Assembly (NCBI RefSeq): GCF_900169165.1
Contig: NZ_FXYY01000005.1
Span: 62,001 to 126,000, forward strand
Source: Brevibacterium linens ATCC 9172
Lineage (GTDB): Bacteria > Actinomycetota > Actinomycetes > Actinomycetales > Brevibacteriaceae
Reading direction: 5' to 3'
DNA: 64,000 bases
Below the pieces are notes generated by a model. It was not told where the DNA came from. It ran no database searches and saw only the letters and a list, made by a program, of their open reading frames with translations. Below are positions 26,775-34,597 of the stretch, one piece after another. The stretch's first letter is position 1, and every line of letters begins with the position of its first letter. The position numbers and the translations under genes were made by a program.

Positions 26775-27825
26775 ACTGTCCTGCTTTCCGCCGCGGGCGC
26801 TGCGGCCTGCGACTTCTTCGGTTTGATGGAGACCTTGGCGGCGATTCCGGAGCCGACGATCATGAAGACCATAGACACCCAGCCCTGGTATTCGAACTGC
26901 GCGGTCGAGACCATCGCGTTGCCGGCGATGCAGCCGCCGGCGATGGCCGCACCGACGCCCATGCCGATGCCGCCGATGATCGACTTGATGATCGTGCCCT
27001 TGTCCGGCACGCGCACCCGGAACTCACCGGAGGCCTTGGCGGCGATGAAGGAACCGACGAGGATGCCGATGACGAGCATGACGCCCCAGTCGATGAGCTG
27101 CGTGTCACCCGTGGTGAGGTATCCGGCGAGGTTCGCCGAGGGGGTGGTGATACCCAGACCGGAGTTGCGGCCCGTGGCGGCCGACAGCGGCCAGGCGATC
27201 GTGGCGATGATGCCGATGACCACGGCCGTGGCGAAGGGGTTCCAGCGCTTCTCGGTGAGCAGGTGCGCCAGACCGGTTTTGCGAGGCGGCAGGGTGGCCA
27301 TCGGGGCCTTGAGTTTCCGCTTGTGGTGGACGGTCAGCCAAATCGCCACGGCGGAGATGACGGCGACGAAGACCCAGGGGCTGTTGCCGGTGCTCGCCTG
27401 CAGACTGCCGTTGTCCAGGGTGATCCCCCGGATTCCTTCGGTGAAGCCGGCGAGCGGACCGAGCTTCATGACCGCAGAGAAGAGCGCGTAGAAGATGAGG
27501 GCGAACCAGCTGCCGACGAGGCCTTCACCGGCTCGATAGTAGGTGCCGGTCGCGCAGCCTCCGGCGTAGACCATGGCCCAGCCGAAGATCAGTCCGCCGA
27601 CGATCGAGGCCAGCCACGGGAAGGGTTCCGCCTCGAGAGTGATGACGCCGAAGCTGTTGAGCAGAAATAGGCCGATCGAGTGGACCGCGACAAGAACGAT
27701 GAGAGCGGAGAACCAGCGGGTGTTCCCCGTCAGGGTGAGATCGCGAAACGCCCGGTGACGCAGAATCGACCTCGCTGGAAGACGAACCCGAGGATCAGGC
27801 CGACAACAAGCCCAGTAATGATCAT
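26771..27825 (-). pseudogene. YeeE/YedE (TsuA-like) thiosulfate transporter with an N-terminal frameshift
   Basis: The natural start is ATG 27825: MIITGLVVGLILGFVFQRGRFCVTG. After TG the frame goes out near 27750-27753, and homology continues in another frame with AFRDLTLTGNTRWFSALI. One G missing from a GGGGCG run explains it. The remainder is intact with nine or so hydrophobic segments, and both conserved Cys motifs of the family are present (YAGGCATGT and AGGCIAGNA). As read, the frame stops after about 32 residues. With TusA also broken, thiosulfate uptake by this route appears lost. Confidence 0.8.
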
Positions 27826-27965
27826 GGCACTGCTTTCTCTGGATGACAGATATGCAAGACGAGCAACAGCCCTCCATTTTGCTCAACAATCATCGTCGAG
27901 TCAGCGTCGCACCGTCATATGCCGCAATGCAGCGGGCCAACGGCGCACGATGTGACGCACGTCTC

Positions 27966-27999
27966 CCCCAAAGTATCTTGACGTCAAGATACTTTGGGG
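27966..27999. promoter_or_regulatory. 34-bp perfect palindrome upstream of the prpD-comA pair
   Basis: All 17 base pairs match, centred between 27982 and 27983. The core is TATCTTGACGTCAAGATA, flanked by AAAG/CTTT and CCCC/GGGG. TTGACG (27978-27983) fits a -35, with GATGAT (28001-28006) 17 nt later as the -10. A repressor dimer would therefore cover the -35. The core resembles MarR-family operators from memory only. Confidence 0.7.
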
Positions 28000-28005
28000 A
28001 GATGA

Positions 28006-28024
28006 TTAGGTTAACCTAACCTAC
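28006..28024 (+). promoter_or_regulatory. DtxR/IdeR iron box before the prpD-comA pair
   Basis: TTAGGTTAACCTAACCTAC matches the DtxR/IdeR 19-mer consensus (TTAGGTTAGSCTAACCTAA) at 17 positions. It lies between the putative -10 and the ribosome site, a repressing position. Expected effect: expression only under low iron. Confidence 0.75.
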
Positions 28025-28039
28025 AGAGGAGAGGTCATC

Positions 28040-29437
28040 ATGACAGACAGTCAGCCAAGGCAATCACTCACGGAAGTGCAGTCACTCGCCCAGTTCGTCG
28101 ACAGAGCCTCGCTGGAGATGCTCAGCGACACGGCACTCGAACAGCTCAAGATCCGCGTGCTCGACACGATCGGCGTCGCCATCGGCGCCCTCGACGCGCA
28201 GCCGCTCAAGGAGATCAGGTCACTGATCCAGGACCTCGACGCCGGGCACGGGGCCACCCTCATCGGCGGCGGTCACGCCAGCCCCGAACATGCGGCCTTC
28301 TTCAACTCCGCACTGAGCAGGTACCTCGACTTCATGGATGCCTATCTCGCGAAGGGCGAGACGAACCACCCCTCGGACAACATGGGTGCGGTGCTCGCCG
28401 CGGCCGAACACGCCGACGCCTCCGGAGCGGACTTCCTCACGGCTTTCGCCGTCGCCTATCAGATCCACGCTCGGCTCTCGGACGTCGCCCCGGTCCGCGA
28501 CCTCGGCTTCGACCACACGACGCAGGGCGCCTTCGCCGCCGGAGCCGCCGCAGCCAAGGCCCTCGGACTGAATGCCGAGCAGATCGCCAACGCCGCGGCC
28601 ATGGCCGGCACCGCCAACGTCGCCCTGCGGGTGACGCGGACGGGAGACCTCAGCCATTGGAAGGGACTGGCCTATCCGCACGTGTCGAAGGAGGGGGTCT
28701 TCGATGCCCTGCTGGCCGCCCGCGGCATCACCGGCCCGGCCGAGGTCTTCGAAGGCAACAAGGGCTTCAAGGCCCTGGCGGGCGATTTCGAGATCGATTG
28801 GTCGGCCGAGGACCTCGAGAAGGTCACCGACACGATCATCAAGAAGCACAATGCCGAGATCCACTCGCAGTCGGCCCTCGACGCCGCACAGGCTATCCGC
28901 CGGCAGGAGGGATTCCGCGCCGAGGCCATCTCGGGTGTCGAGCTGACCACCTTCGATGTCGCCTATTCGATCATCGGCGGCGGCGAGGAGGGCGACAAAC
29001 GCACCATCCGCACCAAGGAGGAGGCCGATCACTCGCTGCCGTGGATGGTCGCGGTCGTCCTCCTCGACGGCGAGCTCAATCCGGAGCAGTACGACCCCGA
29101 CCGGATCACCGCCGAGGATGTGCAGGATCTCATGCACAAGGTGACGATCACGCCCTCCGACGAGTTCAGTGACCGCTTCCCTGATCACATGTGCGCCGAC
29201 CTCGTCGTCACCCTCGACGACGGCACGCAGCTGCACGCGAGCACCGAGGACTACGAGGGGTTCACGACGAACCCGCTCGACTGGGAGGGAGCGCGCCGGA
29301 AGTTCGACGCTCTGGTCTCCCCCTTCGCCGAGGCGGAGCAGCGTGACGAGATCGCCGAACTCGTCCATGATCTCGAGAACCACCGGATCCGTGAGCTCAC
29401 GGAGGTCCTCGCACGCATCCCCCAGACTCGCAGCTGA
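28040..29437 (+). CDS. MmgE/PrpD-family protein (2-methylcitrate dehydratase-like)
   Basis: The ATG follows GAGGAGAGG. The 465-aa protein matches the MmgE/PrpD fold: LKIRVLDTIGVAIGA, FFNSALSRYLDFMDAYLAKGETNHPSDNMG, the GFDHTTQGAFAAG block and KGLAYPHVSKEGVFDALLA. PrpD dehydrates 2-methylcitrate, and relatives act on other hydroxy acids or as racemases. No prpB or prpC is near, so the methylcitrate cycle is not implied. It is followed 93 nt later by a ComA-like gene. Control by an iron box and a palindrome suggests a low-iron pathway. Confidence 0.8.
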   Translation: MTDSQPRQSLTEVQSLAQFVDRASLEMLSDTALEQLKIRVLDTIGVAIGALDAQPLKEIRSLIQDLDAGHGATLIGGGHASPEHAAFFNSALSRYLDFMDAYLAKGETNHPSDNMGAVLAAAEHADASGADFLTAFAVAYQIHARLSDVAPVRDLGFDHTTQGAFAAGAAAAKALGLNAEQIANAAAMAGTANVALRVTRTGDLSHWKGLAYPHVSKEGVFDALLAARGITGPAEVFEGNKGFKALAGDFEIDWSAEDLEKVTDTIIKKHNAEIHSQSALDAAQAIRRQEGFRAEAISGVELTTFDVAYSIIGGGEEGDKRTIRTKEEADHSLPWMVAVVLLDGELNPEQYDPDRITAEDVQDLMHKVTITPSDEFSDRFPDHMCADLVVTLDDGTQLHASTEDYEGFTTNPLDWEGARRKFDALVSPFAEAEQRDEIAELVHDLENHRIRELTEVLARIPQTRS

Positions 29438-29530
29438 GGCTGCGTCACCCCGCCGGAGGATCCGGCAGCCGCCGGCAGAAAGCCGGCACCCCGTCGGCAC
29501 CTGCGCCGACATTCGAAGAAAGGAAAGACC

Positions 29531-30367
29531 ATGTCGAACGCAATTGATTTCGATGTGTCCATGAACTTCGTTCCCCGCGCATACCGCCCGGCCAAGCCAC
29601 GCACCGTCGGCATGACCGAGATCCGCGCACCGTACTACTCGACCTACGGCACCCGTCACCTCCAGGATGTCTTCGACGTCGCCGGCCAGTGGGTCGACGG
29701 CATCAAGTGGGCGGGAGGATCCTTCTCGCTCGTCCCGCCCGAGCAGGTCAGGGCGTTCAGCGACATCGCACACGAGAACGGGGCCTATGTGTCCTCCGGC
29801 GGCTGGATCGAGACGGTCCTGCGCTATGGGGACGAGGCGGTCGATCAGTATCTCAAGGAGGCCAAGGAGGTCGGATTCGACGTCATCGAGATCTCGACCG
29901 GCTTCATCATGCTCCCGACCTCCGGTCTGGAGCGCCTCGTCGAGAAGGTCGTCAGGGCCGGGCTCAAGGCCAAGCCCGAACTGGGCATCCAGATCGGTTC
30001 GGGCGGAGACTCCGGTGAGGCCGAACTCGCCGCCGAGTCCGCGAAGGACATCGGCGACCTCGTCGATCGCGGACAGCGGGCGCTCGACGCCGGAGCTTCG
30101 ATCATCATGATCGAGTCCGAGGGCATCACGGAGAACGTCGATGAGTGGAATACGGCGGCCGCCGCCTCCATCATCAACGGTCTCGGCCTGGAGAGCGTCA
30201 TGTTCGAGGCCGCCGACGGACCCGTCTTCGAGTGGTACGTCAAGAACTACGGCAACGAATGCAACCTGTTCGTCGACCACTCGCAGATCCTCCAGCTCGA
30301 GGGCCTGCGCCAGAACATCTGGGGCAACAAGTCCACCTGGGGACGGGTGATCAACCCGGCTCCGTGA
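29531..30367 (+). CDS. Phosphosulfolactate synthase (ComA)-family protein
   Basis: The ATG follows AAGAAAGGAAAGACC. The 278-aa TIM-barrel protein shows MTEIRAPYYSTYGTRHLQDVF, VDGIKWAGGSFSLVP, VYVSSGGWIETVLRYG-like blocks, ISTGFIMLP, IIMIESEGITENVDEW, FVDHSQILQLEGLR. These are the conserved segments of ComA, which adds sulfite to phosphoenolpyruvate in coenzyme M synthesis. This organism would not be expected to make coenzyme M, so the bacterial relative may use another nucleophile or feed sulfolactate metabolism. No comB, comC or other partner is visible. Shares the operon with the PrpD-like gene. Confidence 0.8.
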   Translation: MSNAIDFDVSMNFVPRAYRPAKPRTVGMTEIRAPYYSTYGTRHLQDVFDVAGQWVDGIKWAGGSFSLVPPEQVRAFSDIAHENGAYVSSGGWIETVLRYGDEAVDQYLKEAKEVGFDVIEISTGFIMLPTSGLERLVEKVVRAGLKAKPELGIQIGSGGDSGEAELAAESAKDIGDLVDRGQRALDAGASIIMIESEGITENVDEWNTAAAASIINGLGLESVMFEAADGPVFEWYVKNYGNECNLFVDHSQILQLEGLRQNIWGNKSTWGRVINPAP

Positions 30368-30412
30368 GCTGAGGCCGAGGCGGCTCGGTCAGACTGACCG
30401 GCCTTGCGAAAA

Positions 30413-30445
30413 CGAAGGCACCGGCGGTTCCCGTCGGTGCCTTCG
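30413..30445 (+). terminator. Hairpin after the comA-like gene
   Basis: Arms CGAAGGCACCG and CGGTGCCTTCG (11 bp) around an 11-nt loop, 46 nt past the stop. No T-run follows, so it is a weak intrinsic terminator at best. Confidence 0.5.
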
Positions 30446-30464
30446 CCATACCCTCCGGTCTCTC

Positions 30465-30476
30465 ATTCATTGAGAA
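30465..30476 (+). promoter_or_regulatory. 12-mer shared with the IclR promoter
   Basis: ATTCATTGAGAA lies 65 nt upstream of the pobA GTG and is identical to 8478-8489 at the IclR/aldehyde dehydrogenase divergent promoter. Likely a shared regulator site, and its TTGAGA may act as a -35. Confidence 0.4.
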
Positions 30477-30540
30477 CGTCGTCGCCTCACGTCCGTGACT
30501 GGGAGCACACTGTTGAGAAGAGACAGGCAAGGAGGCCACA

Positions 30541-31725
30541 GTGGCACAACTTCAGACAGACGTCGCGATCGTCGGAGCCGGACCAGCGGGACTCATGCTC
30601 GCGCACCTGCTGCACAATGCAGGCATCGAGTCCGTCGTCATCGACAATCGCAGCCGCGACGACATCGCCCACACCCACCGCGCCGGCATCCTCGAAGCAG
30701 GATCGGTGCGCATGCTCGAGGCCGCCGGCGTCGAATCCCGCGTCCACACGGACGGGCACCGCCACGACGGCATCAACATCCGCGTCGACGGAACCTCCCA
30801 CCTCTTCGACTTCCCAGAACTCGTCGGCGAATCCGTCTGGCTCTACCCCCAGAACGAGATCTTCGTCGACCTCTCCGCCGCCCGTGAACGGACCGGCCGC
30901 CCCACCTATTATTCGGTCACGGACACCCGCCTCGGCGATGTCGAATCCGATCGCCCCTGGGTGACGGCCACCACCGCCGACGGCGAGGACCTGCGCATCG
31001 ACGCCCGGTACGTCGTCGGCTCCGACGGCTCCCGCGGACCCTGCCGGGCGATGATCCCCGAGAACACCCGGCAGCGCTTCTTCCACGAGTACCCGTTCGC
31101 CTGGTTCGGCATCCTCTGCGAGGCCCCGCCCAGCCACGAGGTGCTCATCTACTCCCGCTCCGAACGCGGATTCGCGCTCATCTCCCAGCGCAGCGACACC
31201 GTCCAGCGCATGTATTTCCAGACCTCCCCCGGCACAGACGTCGCCGATTGGTCAGACGACCGGATCTGGACCGAACTCCAATCCCGTGTCGCAGGCCCCG
31301 ACGGCTTCGAGCTCAAGACCGGCCCGATCACCGACAAGACGGTGCTGCCGTTCCGCTCGGCTGTGACCGAACCGATGCAGCACGGCTCGCTGTTCCTCGC
31401 CGGCGACAGCGCCCACACCGTACCACCGACCGGAGCGAAGGGCCTCAACCTCGCCTTCGCCGACGTCGCCGTGCTCGCACCGGCCCTCATTTCGGCGCTC
31501 AAGGATTCCGACGCCGAGGCGCTGGCCGGCTATTCGCAGACCGCGACCAAACGCGTCTGGAAGGCCCAGAACTTCTCGTACCAGATGACACGGATGCTCC
31601 ACACCGACCCGACTCAGGATGCCTTCGAAACGAAGCGCAGCCTCGGCGAGCTCCGGTCCATCCTCGAATCAGACCACGGTCGCCGCTACCTGGCCGAGTG
31701 CTATACCGGCTGGCTTCACGGCTGA
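30541..31725 (+). CDS. pobA: 4-hydroxybenzoate 3-monooxygenase
   Basis: The GTG start follows AAGGAGGCCACA. The 394-aa flavoprotein has the FAD Rossmann motif VAIVGAGPAGLMLA (residues 8-21), the DG motif VVGSDGSRGPCR near 160, and the second FAD motif FLAGDSAHTVPPTGAKGLNLAFADV near 285. These match para-hydroxybenzoate hydroxylase, which makes protocatechuate with NAD(P)H and O2. It is followed at once by pcaH and pcaG, which cleave protocatechuate, so the substrate is well supported. Length is normal. Confidence 0.92.
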   Translation: MAQLQTDVAIVGAGPAGLMLAHLLHNAGIESVVIDNRSRDDIAHTHRAGILEAGSVRMLEAAGVESRVHTDGHRHDGINIRVDGTSHLFDFPELVGESVWLYPQNEIFVDLSAARERTGRPTYYSVTDTRLGDVESDRPWVTATTADGEDLRIDARYVVGSDGSRGPCRAMIPENTRQRFFHEYPFAWFGILCEAPPSHEVLIYSRSERGFALISQRSDTVQRMYFQTSPGTDVADWSDDRIWTELQSRVAGPDGFELKTGPITDKTVLPFRSAVTEPMQHGSLFLAGDSAHTVPPTGAKGLNLAFADVAVLAPALISALKDSDAEALAGYSQTATKRVWKAQNFSYQMTRMLHTDPTQDAFETKRSLGELRSILESDHGRRYLAECYTGWLHG

Positions 31726-31773
31726 GCCGCCACGACCCCACCACGACCTCAACGCAAGCAGAAAGGTTCGACG

Positions 31774-32598
31774 ATGAGTGCACAGCAGAACTCGGACGCC
31801 GAAGATCAGACCGTGAAAGGTCCCGACGACGCCGCCGAATCTCAGGCGACGCTGTCCGCCGAGATCGACGGCATCGAAGCGCAGTACAAGCAGGACGTTG
31901 CGGGCGGCAGGAAGCCCGAGACTCAGCCGCGCCTGGACTACCGGCCCTACCGGTCGTCGATCCTGCGTCATCCGACGAAGGACCCCCGCCACACCGACCC
32001 GGAGACCATCGAGCTCTTCTCCCCCGCTTTCGGGCACCGGGACATCGGCACGCTCGAATCGGATCTCACCATCCAGGCCGACGGCGAACCCATCGGCGAG
32101 CGCATCCGCGTCACCGGTCGGGTCCTCGACGGCGAAGGCCGCCCTGTACGCAATCAGCTCGTCGAGATCTGGCAGGCGAACTCGGCCGGCCGCTATATCC
32201 ACAAGCGCGACCAGCACCCGGCTCCGATCGACCCGAACTTCACCGGCGTCGGACGCACCCTGACCGGCGACGACGGCTCCTATTCGTTCACGACGATCAA
32301 ACCGGGCCCCTACCCGTGGAAGAACCACCACAATGCCTGGCGACCGGCCCATATCCACTTCTCGCTCTTCGGATCCGAGTTCACACAGCGGATGATCACC
32401 CAGATGTACTTCCCCGGGGATCCGCTCTTCGCTCTCGACCCGATCTACCAGTCGATCACCGATCAAAAGGCGCGCGACCGCCTCGTGGCGACCTATGACC
32501 ACAACATCACCGAGCACGAATTCCTCATGGGCTTTAACTGGGACATCGTGCTCACCGGCGCCAACCGGACCTGGATGGAAGAAGAGGACGATGACTGA
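31774..32598 (+). CDS. pcaH: Protocatechuate 3,4-dioxygenase beta subunit
   Basis: A 274-aa protein with AGAAAGG before its ATG. After a roughly 45-residue polar N-terminal extension comes the intradiol dioxygenase core. The iron ligands are visible: Tyr in GRYIHK, Tyr in PYPWKNH, and both His in RPAHIHFS. It opens the ring of protocatechuate to 3-carboxymuconate as an alpha-beta complex with PcaG. The stop overlaps the pcaG start by 8 nt, so the subunits are coupled. Confidence 0.92.
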   Translation: MSAQQNSDAEDQTVKGPDDAAESQATLSAEIDGIEAQYKQDVAGGRKPETQPRLDYRPYRSSILRHPTKDPRHTDPETIELFSPAFGHRDIGTLESDLTIQADGEPIGERIRVTGRVLDGEGRPVRNQLVEIWQANSAGRYIHKRDQHPAPIDPNFTGVGRTLTGDDGSYSFTTIKPGPYPWKNHHNAWRPAHIHFSLFGSEFTQRMITQMYFPGDPLFALDPIYQSITDQKARDRLVATYDHNITEHEFLMGFNWDIVLTGANRTWMEEEDDD

Positions 32599-33175
32599 CA
32601 CTCCCACGACCCCTGATCTGACTCCGACCCCGGGCCAGACCGTCGGTCCGTTCTACGGCTATGCGCTGCCGTTCGATCACGACAATGAGCTCGTTCCGCC
32701 CGGTTCGGCTCGCGCCGTGCAGCTGACAGGAACCGTCTATGACGGGGCCGGTGACCCGGTCCCCGATGCCATCCTCGAGATCTGGCAGCCCGATGAGCAC
32801 GGCGTCGTCCCCCGCGAGACAGGCTCGCTTCGCCGCAACGGCTTCACCTTCACCGGCTTCGGCCGCGCCGCCGTCGACCCCGAAGGCGAGTTCAGCTTCT
32901 CCACGGTCGATCCCGGCCCCACCGAGGCGGGGAAGGCCCCCTTCATCAGCGTCGTCATCTTCGCCCGCGGACTGCTCAACCGCCTGTTCACCCGCATCTA
33001 CCTGCCCGAGGACACCGCGGCCCTGGCCGCCGACCCGCTCCTGTCCTCCCTCGACGACGACGAGCGCTCCCGCCTCATCGCCACTCGAGGGGCTGACGGA
33101 TCGCTGCACTTCGACATACGGTTGCAGGGTGAGGAGGAAACCCCCTTCCTCCGTTTCCCCAGCCACGAGGACTGA
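32591..33175 (+). CDS. pcaG: Protocatechuate 3,4-dioxygenase alpha subunit
   Basis: The start is taken at ATG 32591 (MTDTPTTPDLTPTPGQTVGPFYGYAL), just inside the end of pcaH. The 194-aa protein has TPGQTVGPF, ILEIWQPDEHG, FTGFGRAAVDPEGEF and FISVVIFARGLLNRLFTRIYLPED, the alpha-subunit signatures. It lacks the full iron-ligand set, as expected for PcaG, whose role is structural and in substrate binding. pcaB follows after a 6-nt gap. Confidence 0.9.
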   Translation: MTDTPTTPDLTPTPGQTVGPFYGYALPFDHDNELVPPGSARAVQLTGTVYDGAGDPVPDAILEIWQPDEHGVVPRETGSLRRNGFTFTGFGRAAVDPEGEFSFSTVDPGPTEAGKAPFISVVIFARGLLNRLFTRIYLPEDTAALAADPLLSSLDDDERSRLIATRGADGSLHFDIRLQGEEETPFLRFPSHED

Positions 33176-33181
33176 CGCGAC

Positions 33182-34552
33182 ATGACCGACACCGCCCACA
33201 CCCGGTTCCTCTTCGCCCCCGGCGATCTGCGCGGATCCGAAGCCATCGACGACGCCGCGTTCATCACCGCGATCGGCCAAGTCGAGACCGCATGGATCGT
33301 CGCGCAGGGACGGGTGGGGCTGGTGTCGTCGGAGATCCGCGCCGAGGTGGCCGCCGCCATCGATGCCACGATCCGCACGCTCACGGACGATCACACCCAA
33401 TTGCAGACCCTCGGCGAGGATGCCGAATCCGGAGGCAACCCGCTCATCCCGTTCCTCGCTCTCGTCCGCTCCCGGCTCTCTTCTGAAGCCTCACGCTGCC
33501 TGCACCGGGGACTGACCAGCCAAGACGTCATCGATACGGCGATCGGTCTGCTCGTCTCCCGCGTCGTTCGACAGATGCAGGCCAGGCTCGAAGTCATCGG
33601 CGCCTCCCTCGTCGAACTCTCCGACGCTCACGCGAAGACCCCGTGCCTGGCCCGCACTCTCACGCAGCCGGCGCTGCCGACGACCTTCGGACTCAAGGCC
33701 GCAGCCTGGGCCGCCGAGGTCAATGAAGTCCAGGGGCAGGCGCCCTACGTCGACTATGTGCAGGTCGGCGGGGCCGCCGGCACCCGTGCCGCGATCCGCT
33801 GGTTCGCCGGCGACTCCACCGAATCCCTGCTGCGCGAATTCCACGTCCAGATGGTCGGCCCCGATGCGGCACTCACCCAGATCCCCGTTCCCTGGCACAC
33901 CGATCGCGTCCGCATTCTCTCCTGGGGCTCCCACCTCGCCCAATGCGTCACCGTCGGGGCGTCCATCGCCCGCGACGTCCTCATCGGCGTGCGTCCCGAG
34001 ATCGGTGAGCTGTCCCTGGCCTCCACCGGCGGATCCTCGACGATGCCACACAAGTCGAACCCCACCTCGGCGGTGCTGCTCCACCGCAACGGAATGCGCG
34101 TCCCAGGTTCCCTGTCGACTCTGACCACGGCCGCAGCCGAAGCCGTCGAAGAACGCTCCGACGGTGCCTGGCATGCCGAATGGCCGGCCCTGTCCGAACT
34201 CATGACCCTGGCGATCTCCTCGCTCATCATTCTCGATGAGATGATCGCGGGCCTGCAGGTCAACGCCGATGCCATGCGCGTCAACCTCGATGCCGCGTCC
34301 CCCGGGATCTTCGGGGAGAAGCTCGGCATCGTCTTCGGCGATCGCCTGGACAAGGACGCCCGCGCGGCCATCATCGCCCCCGGCTCCGACCCCGTCGCCG
34401 CCCTGGCCGCTGCGATCGGGGAGGAAGACGGAATCGAGGAGTTCTTCACCCCCGAGTCCTATCTCGGTGAGGCCGAGGACATCCGCCGCACCATCCTGGC
34501 GACCATCGACAGCTCCGGACCGCAGGAGATCGACCTGTCGTCCTTCGACTGA
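33182..34552 (+). CDS. pcaB: 3-carboxy-cis,cis-muconate cycloisomerase
   Basis: A 456-aa fumarase/aspartase-superfamily enzyme. RCLHRGLTSQDVIDTAI is conserved region 2, and GSSTMPHKSNPTSAVLLHRN is the superfamily signature. It lactonises 3-carboxymuconate to 4-carboxymuconolactone. Position between pcaG and pcaL gives the pathway order. Normal length. Confidence 0.92.
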   Translation: MTDTAHTRFLFAPGDLRGSEAIDDAAFITAIGQVETAWIVAQGRVGLVSSEIRAEVAAAIDATIRTLTDDHTQLQTLGEDAESGGNPLIPFLALVRSRLSSEASRCLHRGLTSQDVIDTAIGLLVSRVVRQMQARLEVIGASLVELSDAHAKTPCLARTLTQPALPTTFGLKAAAWAAEVNEVQGQAPYVDYVQVGGAAGTRAAIRWFAGDSTESLLREFHVQMVGPDAALTQIPVPWHTDRVRILSWGSHLAQCVTVGASIARDVLIGVRPEIGELSLASTGGSSTMPHKSNPTSAVLLHRNGMRVPGSLSTLTTAAAEAVEERSDGAWHAEWPALSELMTLAISSLIILDEMIAGLQVNADAMRVNLDAASPGIFGEKLGIVFGDRLDKDARAAIIAPGSDPVAALAAAIGEEDGIEEFFTPESYLGEAEDIRRTILATIDSSGPQEIDLSSFD

Positions 34553-34597
34553 GACCCGTTATTTCGACTTGTGAACCGACCGAAGAAAGTGACATCC

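Noticed and set aside
28220-30280. 686-codon minus-strand frame over prpD and comA
   Set aside because: Shadow of the two genes; composition is Val/Gly/Asp-rich and it spans their intergenic gap without a motif.
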